A DNA stretch of 64,000 bases, from the NCBI GenBank assembly GCA_905160935.1, contig CAJHZI010000592.1:145001-209000 (forward strand). The letters run 5' to 3'. The notes beneath the pieces are model-generated. The model worked only from the letters and a program-made list of their open reading frames with translations, was not told the origin of the DNA and searched no databases. Made by a program: the position numbers and the translations under genes. Below, piece after piece: positions 54,831 through 64,000 of the stretch. Position 1 is the first letter of the stretch. Every line of letters starts with the position of its first letter. The DNA is from Enchytraeus crypticus. Taxonomy: Eukaryota > Annelida > Clitellata > Enchytraeida > Enchytraeidae.

Positions 54831-55799
54831 ATTTGTATACTCACTGTTTTGTGAAGCGCAGGAAACACGTGATAAAAGCTTGACGTCACGTGACGCATCA
54901 TGTGACAAGAGAGATGAAGGGATCATCTGTGTTAATTATTTAGGTCAAAGTCATCGTTCTGCAGTCCTATGGATTACCGCAGTTAAGAGGACTTTTAATG
55001 GACGTATGGAGAATCGTTTCCACTCTATAGGATGTGAAGTAGAACCGGTTCCAGCCGGTTAAATAATACAGGACTCAACTTTATTGTCAGGAATTCACAA
55101 TAAGGAAAAGGTCGATCCCATTTATTGCGGTGTATTATATGGTGACGGCACTATCTTATAAAATGTTTAATGACTAATTTTATGATTATATTAATTCAGA
55201 ATGCTTATTTATAAATATATAAAACAAAAATAGCTATGCTTCTTTAGATATCTCTGTATTTTATATTTATGATGTTACAAATTTTAAATAGTATATAAGT
55301 AGACGGCTCTACTACAATATGGCTGCATTGTTTACAGATTATGACGCCATGTTTGACCTCTCTTTCAAGAGTTGACCTTGTGGAATAAGAATCTTTCTAC
55401 TCATAGTGCAATATCTTCTCTCATCTAAAGTGAAGGATCATCAGATATGTGCACTTATAGAGCGTTCTACTGTATCCAGCACAACATCAAGCTAAGAAAC
55501 AATGTTAAAGAAATGTCTACCTCTTCAGTGCCGTTCTGAATTTAGAAGTAACTACTTTAAGAATATTTTCTTAAGTAATCTTTTCTCTGATTTTGCTAAT
55601 AAAAGGATTGGAATTGACTCAATTAAAAGCGGAAGTAGATTGTATATTTTCTCATAGTGTGGATGAACTGGTGCTGCAGACAATTGCGCTCAAGAAACGA
55701 ATTATCTTCAAGCATCGTTTGTTGATTGATTCCCGTTCCTCGTTCTCATTGGTTGACAGTTCAAAGTCGTCTAACTTCTTCCTGTGGAAAACTGTTTAA
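54831..55799. other. Unique DNA upstream of the SLC4 gene
   Basis: AT-rich, with a short ATTT run at 54813-54832. No coding signal that I can support. Confidence 0.5.
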
Positions 55800-55805
55800 C
55801 AAAGA

Positions 55806-55948
55806 TTCTTCGTATCCTAGCAACTTACCTCGTATCCTAGCAACTTACCTCGTATCCTAGCAACTTACCTCGTATCATAGCAACTTACATCGTATCCTAG
55901 CAACTTACCTCGTATCCTAGCAACTTACCTCGTATCCTAGCAACAGTC
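55806..55948 (+). repeat. 20-bp repeat with RFX-like half sites upstream of SLC4
   Basis: Seven copies of CGTATCCTAGCAACTTACCT (one CATAGCAAC variant). Each contains CCTAGCAAC, whose reverse GTTGCTAGG matches an X-box half site bound by RFX factors. More CTAGCAAC and CTAAGCAAC motifs follow at about 55990 and 56115. It ends 270 bases before the SLC4 start codon. The repeat is certain; a regulatory role is inference. Confidence 0.6.
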
Positions 55949-56216
55949 TAATCGTAGAAACAACTAATAATCCTAGAATATATACTCGTCGCTAAGCAAC
56001 TGTTGTCCTGGGTATTATGTTGTTGTTGTTGTCCTCGGTATTATGCTGAGTCTAATAAATCAACATGGAGGCTCTACTAGTCTCCCAGTAACTCACTGTC
56101 GTCCTGGAAACCCTACATGTCACCTAGCAACTATCTTCGTCGCCTAGCAGCCATATTTATTGATTCTGTCACCTAACACTGCAATTTATACCGCAAACAT
56201 TTAACAGTTAAGAACA

Positions 56217-57287
56217 ATGTCACGTGATAATCTCCATGACAACAGTTCTTACGTCAGTGATAACGTCACAGGTGACGAGGGTGATGACGTAGATGGATAT
56301 CACCATGGTAACGAAAGTACGACAAAGTCAGAGAGTGGTGAAGATAGTGTAGACAGAGAGAGTGAAGAAATAAAAGAAGATGCACGTTATTTAGAACATG
56401 GAGATGTTGGAGGAATTATGCATAGCGAAAATACTCTGGAATGGAAAGATGATGCTAAAAAAGAAAACACGCAAGTCGATAAGGATGACAAATTCTACGC
56501 AAATAATTCATTAATTACGGAAAACGCAAAGCAAACGGGCGATAATATAGGTATTAGGACGCTGAGCGATAATATGGATATAACTAAGCTGAGTGATAAT
56601 ACGGGTATTAGGACGCTGAGCGATATTGAAGCAATAACAGACAATACTGTTGATAATGCAGACGGCAGCAACAGGACTACTAATTCAGCTGCAGCTGAAG
56701 GCTTATTAGACGACAAGAACGCACATAGTTATGTGGGAGAAATAACAGAGGGAGCGGTAGATATCTTAGAGCCAGTCAATAAGGGCGATGTATCAACTTG
56801 TCCAAGTGAAGAACCTTCTGTTGACTCCACGCTCCACCAGTCTAACCTGGTGCCTGGTAGGACACTGGAGCAATATGGTGGAAGATCTGCAGATGGAACA
56901 CACGAGAATGCCTTACACTCTCACGCAGCAGAGAGTTTAACGAGACTTGACCCTAATCACGCAGGTCCTGGTTCAAACCCTGACATGGGTGAAATGTTGC
57001 CTGATGGAAAGGTAATCTGTTCCAGTTCAGTGGATGAACTACTAAGCGTTGAGGAGGACCTAGAGAAGGACAAGTGGAAGGACAGGGAGAGGGACAACGA
57101 CGAGGACGCAGAGACATACAGGCAGAACGGGGAGGTATCGACCAGAATCAGGTTTTCAGATGTTGAGGGGGCAGGGGAGCAGACTACCCCTGTGGGGAGG
57201 TGTAGGGGGTGGGGGGCAAGGAGGCAGTCCGATGAGCAGAGTCCTGATCCTGATGAGTTCTGGAGGAAGGACAGCACGGCTGAGCGG
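56217..57287 (+). CDS. SLC4 exon 1: acidic N-terminal extension
   Basis: 357 codons, donor GAGCGG|GTACGA. Rich in D, E, N, S and G with an internal repeat (GIRTLSDN twice, ITKLSDN) and no recognised domain. Long N-terminal extensions occur in some anion exchangers. Ending in phase 0 agrees with exon 2. Confidence 0.75.
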
Positions 57288-60200
57288 GTACGATTAATTG
57301 ATCAATCAATCCATCAATTAGTCAACAATCCATCAATAAATCAAAGAATATACATGTATAACGCTTGGTGATTCGTACGAACTTTATGTTAGAGGCTTTG
57401 ACTCTCCAATCCTACAAATTCCCCACTACAAGTCGTAATTTTAAAATTAAATTTCTAGCTATTTTTTATGCCGTGCTTAAACATTATTCATGTATATTTG
57501 AAGATTATGACCATGCTTTGTGAATGTAACCTACGTTTCCATGGATACATCACTTACATTGGTTGCTATAGATACGGCTGTTGCTAAGCGACGAACAGGA
57601 GATAGAAGGAGGGCCTCAGGGAAGAATAAAGCTGAGTCAGCACTCGCTCTTCACACAGCTCGATGTGCTCTGTCACTTCCCAGGTGGAAAGCTTGGCTGG
57701 AAGGAAATGTCAAGGTCAGTCACGTGGTCAGGTAATGTTTCTGTACGACCATGACCTTGACTTTACGACTATGACCTTGACTTTACGACCATGACCTTGC
57801 CTTTACGACTTTTCGACTATGACCTTGACTTTACGACCATGACCTTGCCTTTACGACTATGACCTTGACTTTACGACTAGGACCTTGACCTTCTTCACAG
57901 TATCAGGAATTTTCAGTTCTGGAATATATATATATATATCTCTTAGTGCACTGCCTACTGGCAGGTCCATGGTATATAGCGACTCAACTCTTTTCTCTGT
58001 CTTCCACTTTTCCTCTTCATTTCCACATATGTGTAGGTCTTTAAATCAATCTTTTGGAATATATCGGTCCAAATTTGAACTTGCTTCGAAGTATTTGAAC
58101 GATGTTGACTTGAAGAAGAGAATGATGTAATAAATCTTGCTGTTTAGAGTCCGTGTAAGTGTTGTCATAGATGAATGTTATGCGTGGCTTTGTTGATTTA
58201 ATCGCAGATGTGATCATAAATCAGCGTGACTTTGATTGCCTTGGACTCAGAGTTCTCATGAGATAATAAAAATAAGGAGCGAGCATACACGCAGAGAGAG
58301 AGAGAGAGAGAGAGAGAAAAAGAAAAAAATGAGAGAGCGAGAGAGGGATGAAATACACAGTTTGACATAGGCGCACTCACATATGGATCTTAACGTAAAT
58401 TGTTCATTTTTCTCAATATCTCTCGCAGATAATTGATAATTATCTCTCAGATCAGATCTCAGTCTTTGCCTAAGGAATCGAGTAATTGAATTATCAACTC
58501 TCTACAGATGCGCCTATGTCTGCATGACTGAAGTTCTATACAGCTGCTGCTGTCATATACAGCTGCTGTGATATACAGCTGCTGCAGTGATATACAGCTG
58601 CTTCTGTCATATACAGCTGCTGCTGTCATATGAGATACAGCTGCTGATATAAGATACATCAGCTGCTCATATGATATACAGCTATTGATAAAGCTGCTGT
58701 CATATACAGCTGCTGTTGATATGTGATACAGCTGCTGCTGTGAGATACAGCTGCTGATATGATATACAGAAGCTGATATAATATATTGCTGCTGATATGA
58801 GTTACAGCTGCTTATTGGAGATAAGTACATTTCAGGATCTGTACATCGTCTCTTGTAGAATTACATAGTAGAACCAAATCTGCACTACAGTCTAATGAAA
58901 TGGTCGGTACTACGTTAGCGTATATTATACACGGGAGTAGACGGATGTCTGACAGGCAATCGTCGCCGGAAGTGTAAGGGAAGCTTTCAGTGTGAAATAT
59001 ACCAGAGACACTCGAGCTATCGTTTAGTCACGTAATTAGCAGCTCAGTGTTGATGAGGCGTAAAGCTGGTAAAGCTAAGGTTTAATGTATAATGTTTAGT
59101 AGAGTATATCATGCTAAAGCATCTCTATACTTTACAATAGTTACAGGAAAAACAAGCAAATAAAATAAAATGCACTCAGTAAAAATCACAAAAATATCAA
59201 AAACCAAAATGTAACGTAGCTTAAATATTGCAATCTGAGAAATTTAAGAGTGAGCAGAATTTAAATTGAGTGATCTAGCAAAAAGATGTGTCTTAAGACT
59301 CTCTTTAAAGCTATCAGGTATATAAGAATGTCTCATAAATTATGGAAGTTCATTCCACAATTTGGGACCTGCTACAGGAAACGACTTGTCACCATAAGAA
59401 ACTGTACGGCATTTAGGAACAGCGAGTTTACCTGACTCAACAGACCGTAAGTTTTTCCTTACCGAACAAGAACTTAATGGTATACAATAGTCAGAAAGAT
59501 AAGACGGGGCTGAGTTAGTCAGGCATTTGAACGTGGTAAGACAGGATTTGAATTCAATCCGTTCTGGAATTTTAAGCCAATGAAGTTTCTGTAGCAAAGG
59601 TGTGGCCAAATCAGAGTGCCTCGCACGAAGAACTAATCTTGCAGCTGCATTCTGCATTCTTTGTAGTCTATCAATTACCGATTTATTGCAACATAAGAAC
59701 AGACTATTACAATAATCTAGCCTTGAGGAAATAAAGGCATGAACAAGGATTTCTGTGGAAGACTCAGACAAACATGGTTTAATACTCCATAACTGGCGGA
59801 TTTGAAAGAAACACGAAGAAGATACAGTAATTGCTTAGAATGCTGCTCAAAGTTCAGGTTAGAGTCAAAGACAACACCAAGGTTACGAAGAGTGTTCAGA
59901 ATAGGTACATTTGCTTCACCCAATGCAATCGAAGTTATATTAATTGTATTGAGTTAAGGTTAACGTCAGTTTCCTCACTCAAAAGAGATGTCAGTGACGG
60001 GGGAGCCCAGGATTTGAATTCCGTACATACTGATCCGCTGTCGAAGATCTTACCGACTTCGCCACTGGCTCCAGCCATATGATGGATAGTTATGAATACA
60101 TTTTGGAGGTAGTGATGTATGGTATAGCTAAATGTTAGTGGTTATGATGTATGGTTGTAAATACAATGTGATGGCTATATTTTAAGGTTATAGATGCATT

Positions 60201-63069
60201 TAATGGTTGTAGATGGTTGAAGTACGAGGAAAAGGTTGACGCAGGAGGTCGCTGGTCTAAACCACACGTGGGCACCACGTCACTGCGGGCTCTCACTCAG
60301 CTGAGAGGCTCTGTGGCTGATGACCACTGCGCCATCTGTCTGGACATTTCTGCCTCAGAGCAGCATCCTTCTGCTGTCATAGGTTGTCATACGCTCTGTT
60401 ATGACATCAACTGTCATAGGTTGTCATACACTTATAATAACATATCAGCTGTCATAGGTTGTCATACACATTATAATAACATATCAGCTGTCATAGGTTG
60501 TCATACACATTATAATGACACATCAGCTGTCATAGGTTGTCATACACATTATAATGACATATCAGCTGTCATAGGTTGTCATACACATTATAATGACACA
60601 TCAGCTGTCATAGGTTGTCATACACATTATAATGACACATCAGCTGTCATAGGTTGTCATACACTTATAATGACATCAGGTGTCATAGGTTGTCATAAAA
60701 TCTATAATAACATCAGCTGTCATAGGTTGTCATACACTTATAATGACATATCAGCTGTCAGAGGTTGTCATACACTTATAATGACAAACCATAGCCATTC
60801 AATCAATCAATCAATAATCAATAAGAATTTAACGTCCGGTTCGCCATAAGGCAATGTCAGGGACGTCAACTGGATTCACCCAGTGTTGATCCTGATTAGT
60901 TGTAATGCAGGTGCGATGTTCTGTCACTCGCTCTATTCTCCAATCTGTTTAAAATTTTAAAAATAACAAGTCCAGACTAAACAGAAGAATTGCGACCTTG
61001 ACATGTTATTCAGTAAACTAGCCCTGCCCAGGTAATATGTGCTAGAGAATAACTGCTGGCATTCTGTTATCAGGAAATGTTTGTTTCACCTGCGCTACAA
61101 ATCAATTAGACTCTTGTTGTCTGTGACATTCTCTACACTAAAGATTCTCTCAATTATTCTGCTTTCAGTGTCAGATTTCTGCCATTAACTAACATTAAAG
61201 TTACGATGAATAAAGACAGAACTTGACCCTAATCAAGAGGTCAAGTTTCTCTCTTGTTTTCAGACTTGTGGAACCCGTAGACCGCTTACTGCAGGTGTTT
61301 GATAGCGTCGACTTACAGAATTCTTCAACTAGGCAATAGTGTCATGTGACCTTTTTTGGATTAAAACACTGTTACATTATCAGCCTAAAACTAATCAGCT
61401 AATCCATGGTGTACTCAATCGTCTCTTTTCACTTTACTTTAGTCTATTAGAGGTTGAATCTAGGCACAAATCACAAAGTTCTGCGAGGGGGGGGAGATTC
61501 AAGCATGTAACATACCCCCTCCCTGATTTAGCTGGGGGGGGGTTTGAACGACTGGATAATTTGAGGGGTACCTGGGGGGGTCCAAATCCATTGAGAGTTG
61601 GACAGACGCTGTAATATATTGCAACTTGTGCTGATATACTTGGTGCATGAAAATGTGGCATGCTTTCAGTTTTGAGTCTTTCTTCATTTACTAAATAGCG
61701 AATTGGAATAATAATTAATAGTACTGTGCGAGTGACTACTTCAGAAGATTGAGTTTATATATTCCACATCGCAGGGGACTGAGGTACCTTTCCCTTGCTT
61801 AACCCTCAAGTGCATTGAGTGTTAGCACTCTGTGATTAATCTCTGCTATCACGCATCTAGGTGACATTTCATTTTAGTTCTGATCTCCAGACTTCATCAG
61901 ATCTCTAGGTGCGTGCTAATTAAAGAAAGCCTTCATTTGAGCGGATTTCAATGGATTAGACTGGAGTCAAGCATGGAAACAGGAACGTGATATAGAAAAA
62001 ATAGAGAGAGAAAGAGAGAGACAGAGAGAGAAACAGACAGACAGATGGTGAGAAACAAGGATAGATGCTTTCAGATTGAGCTAAGGTTTACTTAATTCCA
62101 GATTTACTTAATTAACTTAGAATCAACCTAAGCGTCAATCTAAGAATCAACCTGAGCGCTTTAATCTCGCTTCACACCTGCCTCGTATCTGGCAATAAAA
62201 TGACTACATATCGAAACGCTGTATATCCACGTTATTAATGATTGAATAACACTTTATTTACTAAATGATTGATTGATTAATTGATTGATTAAATAAATTG
62301 ATCAATCAATTAACCAATCTATAATTGATTGATCGATTCAATTTGATTAATTTATGGATATATTGATTGATTTGATTGCTTAGTTAATTTATTTGTTGAT
62401 AGATTGAAGCAGTAGTGATAATGATATCATTTCTGCGAAGAAATTCGACAACACATGATTGCTGATTGATTGATTAATTGATCGATTATTTGTTTGATTT
62501 ATTGTTTGTTTATTCGATTTATTGATAGCTTTATGGTATGATAGATTTATTGTATGAGCGATTGATTGATTGATTGATTGAATGATTGATTGATAGATTA
62601 ATTGAATGATTGATTGGTTGTTTGAATGATTGATTGATTAATTTAATGAATGACTGATTAAATGGTTCTTTGAATGATAGATTAATTGAATGAATGAAAG
62701 ATTAATAGAATGAATGACTGATTGATTGACTGACTGACTGTTTGATCATGTGATTGACCGATTGGTTGATTGATTGACTGACTGATTGATTGACTACTGC
62801 TGACAGATGCACTGGTAGAGTCAGTGAGAGAGCACTATGGTCTAGACGCGGTTGTGGCTCATCGACTTTCAGATGTGCTGCACAAGCCTCACAAGCACAA
62901 GAACAGGAGAGCAGAGAGACACCTAGTCACATTCCTCGGTGGCTCAGGTCTGTAGAGATCATGTCAGGGACGTCTCTGACATCTTCCTCCACCCACCCAG
63001 CATTTACATAGGCAGAAGTAAAACAACAATTTAAACAAATGATTAAGGCTTAAAGCAGTCAGCTAAGTT

Positions 63070-63106
<37 letters not shown>

Positions 63107-63609
63107 GCATGTACAGTATATATATCTTAGTGCACAACCTTCTGGCAGGTACATGGTATATAACACCTCCACACTTCTCTATCTTCCGCTTTTCTCTTCA
63201 TTTCCACATGTGAGGATGTTTACATCATCTAACATACCTAATCTCGGCCTGCTTCTGCTTCTATTTCTTTCCATTCTGACCTTCCTATGACCTCTTTTAG
63301 TGAGCGTTGCTTTGTTGTGCTATTTTTAGATGGAGGCGTGGCCGGTAGGCTGGGTGGGCGGGGCTCATCGATGACGTCAGCTCGACGTAAGAGCCTGGTG
63401 AGGAAAGAGGGCAAGGACCTCTGGGCCATCTACACCGCCTACCCCAAGGGTCTGACCCCCGATCAACTGCAGCCTTATAAAGTGCGGCTTAGACTCACTA
63501 GTTATTTAAGTAGGCCTACCTATCTAGGAATCATTAGTTATTCAGGAACCGCTCTCTGAAACAATGATCAATATAACTCTCTCTCCCTCTTTCTGTCTTT
63601 CCTTCTCTC

Positions 63610-63654
<45 letters not shown>

Positions 63655-64000
63655 TTCATCTCTCTTATTGGGTCTATTTACTACAACGAAAGACAACAGC
63701 TAGAGTAATAGCAATTGTGATTTTCACTTTCAGCCCAATAAGAGATTACATCAGAAGTTGCCTAAAGATGCTGAAGTAGCTAACGTTTTGATTGGTCAGC
63801 TTGATTGTCTTGATCAACCAATCATGGCTTTCTGTCGACTTGAACCTGCAGTAGTTCTAAATGACACGTCAGAGGTTGCCGCGCCAACCAGATTCGTATT
63901 TCTAGTTCTGGGACCGCCCATCGTGACGTCACTGTGGGAACTGTCAGAGATTGGTCGAGCGGCGGCAGCATTGTTCAATGACAAGGCTAGTATACCACGC
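56217..64000 (+). CDS. SLC4-family bicarbonate transporter, N-terminal part (runs off the window)
   Basis: SLC4 proteins exchange or cotransport bicarbonate across the plasma membrane and set intracellular pH. Exons: 56217-57287, 57572-57714, 60213-60382, 62807-62947, 63330-63481, 63734-64000 (continues). They join in phase to 648 residues: a 357-residue acidic low-complexity extension, then the Band 3 cytosolic domain. Diagnostic stretches: [40 protein letters not shown] (406-425), [20 protein letters not shown] and [12 protein letters not shown] (610-621) followed by [13 protein letters not shown]. The membrane domain lies beyond the right edge, so anion exchanger and sodium-coupled types cannot be told apart. 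Start: first ATG after an in-frame TAA five codons upstream, if no 5' intron intervenes. Confidence 0.88.
57572..57714 (+). CDS. SLC4 exon 2: start of the Band 3 cytosolic domain
   Basis: Acceptor TGCTATAG|ATACGG, donor TCAAG|GTCAGT. The correct frame reads [14 protein letters not shown], then [15 protein letters not shown] and [15 protein letters not shown] and W-KE match the SLC4 consensus before the WxKFEE box. Another open frame over this segment is a shadow. Confidence 0.85.
57725..57898 (+). repeat. Minisatellite with TGACCTTGAC units after the SLC4 exon 2 donor
   Basis: Units ACGACCATGACCTTGACTTT and variants. TGACCTTGAC occurs four times exactly, plus two TGACCTTGCC and one GGACCTTGAC. 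Its reverse complement GTCAAGGTCA is present across the exon 2 donor (57709-57718). Confidence 0.9.
57940..58062 (-). mobile_element. LINE family B 3' tail (SLC4 intron 2)
   Basis: TTAGTGCACTGCCTACTGGC, AGGTCCATGGTATATAGCG and TCATTTCCACATATGTG: reverse copy of the 3.7-kb tail. Confidence 0.8.
58290..58350 (+). repeat. (GA)n tract
   Basis: GAGAGA with A-rich interruption in SLC4 intron 2. Confidence 0.9.
58552..58828 (+). repeat. CAGCTGCTGATATGATATA minisatellite (SLC4 intron 2)
   Basis: About fifteen units of 15-22 bases, each with a CAGCTG; the third CAGCTG-based array in the window, with a different unit from those at 42.1 and 48.3 kb. Confidence 0.9.
59061..60077 (-). mobile_element. 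SINE family 1 copy split by a LINE
   Basis: Tail AAAGCTGGTAAAGCTAAGG at 59061-59082 and the rest (TTAAGGTTAACGTCAGTTTC to CACTGGCTCCAGCC) at 59955-60077 join into one normal minus-strand SINE when the LINE and one TAAGGTT are removed. Confidence 0.85.
59083..59954 (-). mobile_element. 5'-truncated LINE (CR1/L2-like) inserted in a SINE
   Basis: On the minus strand it encodes the end of a reverse transcriptase: [18 protein letters not shown], then after a frame break [37 protein letters not shown] and [13 protein letters not shown], then GPKLWNELP. This is the C-terminal polymerase/thumb signature of CR1/L2/Rex-type elements. It is flanked by TAAGGTT at 59076-59082 and 59955-59961. The frame break and missing 5' part make it non-functional. 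Confidence 0.88.
60213..60382 (+). CDS. SLC4 exon 3: WxKYEE core of the cytosolic domain
   Basis: Acceptor GGTTGTAG|ATGGTT, donor TCATAG|GTTGTC. It encodes [34 protein letters not shown] and [18 protein letters not shown]. The donor chosen is the first of an array of eleven; it gives the smoothest join to exon 4 (SAVI-D-ALVESV). Confidence 0.88.
60375..60790 (+). repeat. 36-39-bp tandem repeat carrying the SLC4 exon 3 donor
   Basis: The unit is TCAGCTGTCATAG|GTTGTCA plus CACATTATAATGACA. Candidate GT donors are at 60383, 60420, 60458, 60497, 60536, 60575, 60614, 60653, 60689, 60726 and 60764. Nine of the eleven are in phase with the first, and the frame is open until about 60849. Confidence 0.93.
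60825..60880 (-). mobile_element. SINE tail with dispersed palindrome
   Basis: TTTAACGTCCGGTTCGCCAT, AAGGCAATGTCAGGGACGTC: reverse complement of the 54.76-kb tail. Short AATC repeats adjoin it. Confidence 0.6.
60881..62240. other. Remainder of SLC4 intron 3, mostly unique
   Basis: G-rich patches (GGGGGGGG runs) at 61488-61580 and a GA tract at 62000-62040. No coding signal. Confidence 0.55.
62250..62800. repeat. (TTGA)n array before SLC4 exon 4
   Basis: About 550 bases of degenerate ATTGATTGATTG and TGAATGATTGAT. It runs up to the branch-point/acceptor region of exon 4. Confidence 0.93.
62807..62947 (+). CDS. SLC4 exon 4
   Basis: Acceptor GCTGACAG|ATGCAC, donor CTCAG|GTCTGT. It encodes [20 protein letters not shown] and [19 protein letters not shown]. 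The His/Lys-rich RKHRH-like segment after a helix matches this place in SLC4 cytosolic domains. Confidence 0.8.
62963..62980. repeat. Dispersed palindrome GTCAGGGACGTCTCTGAC
   Basis: One mismatch from perfect self-complementarity; 15 bases after the exon 4 donor. Confidence 0.75.
63070..63125. repeat. (TA)n microsatellite
   Basis: TA run with GCATGTACAG, next to a LINE tail, as at 4.0 and 31.4 kb. Confidence 0.93.
63126..63300 (-). mobile_element. LINE family B 3' end (SLC4 intron 4)
   Basis: Reverse copy of the element at 3.7-4.0 kb, covering the DREEWRRY-equivalent codons and the GRPRLDML region (TAATCTCGGCCTGC) down to the tail. It ends about 30 bases before the exon 5 acceptor. Confidence 0.82.
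63330..63481 (+). CDS. SLC4 exon 5: variable loop
   Basis: Acceptor TTTTTAG|ATGGAG, donor TATAAA|GTGCGG. It encodes [23 protein letters not shown] and [20 protein letters not shown]. This is the less conserved loop before the NKxxxKxPxDAE strand. The donor is chosen because exon 6 must start in phase 0; it is weak and could be wrong by a few codons. Confidence 0.65.
63565..63662 (+). repeat. (CT)n tract in SLC4 intron 5
   Basis: CTCTCT with TTTCT; lies within the polypyrimidine side of the intron. Confidence 0.93.
63734..64000 (+). CDS. SLC4 exon 6 (cut by the window edge)
   Basis: Acceptor CTTTCAG|CCCAAT, open for 89 codons to the last base. It encodes [44 protein letters not shown] and [15 protein letters not shown], the most conserved part of the Band 3 cytosolic fold. 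A donor (GCTA|GTATAC) may lie at 63988-63990. Confidence 0.9.

Noticed and set aside
57520..57735. Open frame from the ATG at 57520 across SLC4 exon 2
   Set aside because: The frame set by the acceptor at 57571 encodes conserved SLC4 residues ([15 protein letters not shown]); this other frame does not.
60217..60849. A 210-codon SLC4 exon running through the whole repeat
   Set aside because: The frame is open, but family length and the join to exon 4 favour ending at 60382. The longer forms are kept only as possible isoforms.

Overview
The window is nuclear DNA of an invertebrate animal. Genes are split by GT-AG introns, spacing is wide, and non-LTR retrotransposon fragments, several tRNA-derived SINE families and dozens of minisatellites are present. 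A degenerate TTAGGG tract (35.1-35.9 kb) and a RIG-I-like receptor argue against an insect. A non-arthropod, possibly spiralian, animal is a guess; I cannot name the species.

Three protein-coding genes can be assembled by joining exons with matching phases. (1) 3.1-13.3 kb, + strand: a complete ten-exon RIG-I-like receptor (RLR) of 1165 residues. It has a death-fold (probably DED) N-terminus, a poly-Q low-complexity linker, a DECH helicase and a zinc-binding C-terminal domain. (2) 17.7-24.5 kb, - strand: a complete three-exon muscarinic acetylcholine receptor-like GPCR of 1460 residues, with a third intracellular loop of about 1,100 residues. (3) 56.2 kb to the right edge, + strand: the first six exons (648 residues) of an SLC4 bicarbonate transporter, covering the N-terminal cytosolic domain; the membrane domain lies outside. 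The RLR and the receptor are convergent. The receptor and SLC4 are divergent, separated by about 31.7 kb of repeats with no recognisable gene. The three genes do not form a pathway.

The most unusual signal is that tandem repeats sit exactly on exon-intron junctions in all three genes and copy the splice sites. The receptor's first donor exists in four copies, all in phase, with the reading frame open through them (0, 12, 24 or 41 extra residues directly after the DR motif). The third SLC4 donor exists in eleven copies, nine in phase. The acceptors of receptor exon 3 and RLR exon 10 are preceded by six and seven decoy copies. RLR exons 5 and 6 and the receptor's stop-codon region have partial copies beside them. 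The giant receptor loop is built from in-frame repeats as well, so minisatellite growth appears to shape introns and coding sequence alike.

Mobile-element history is also readable: a 931-bp hAT-like non-autonomous element with an 8-bp target duplication sits inside the duplicated receptor 3' end; a LINE fragment splits a SINE; a foldback element lies near the left edge; and a SINE carries a perfect 32-bp snapback head. All gene models come from reading the sequence and family knowledge; no database search was run.
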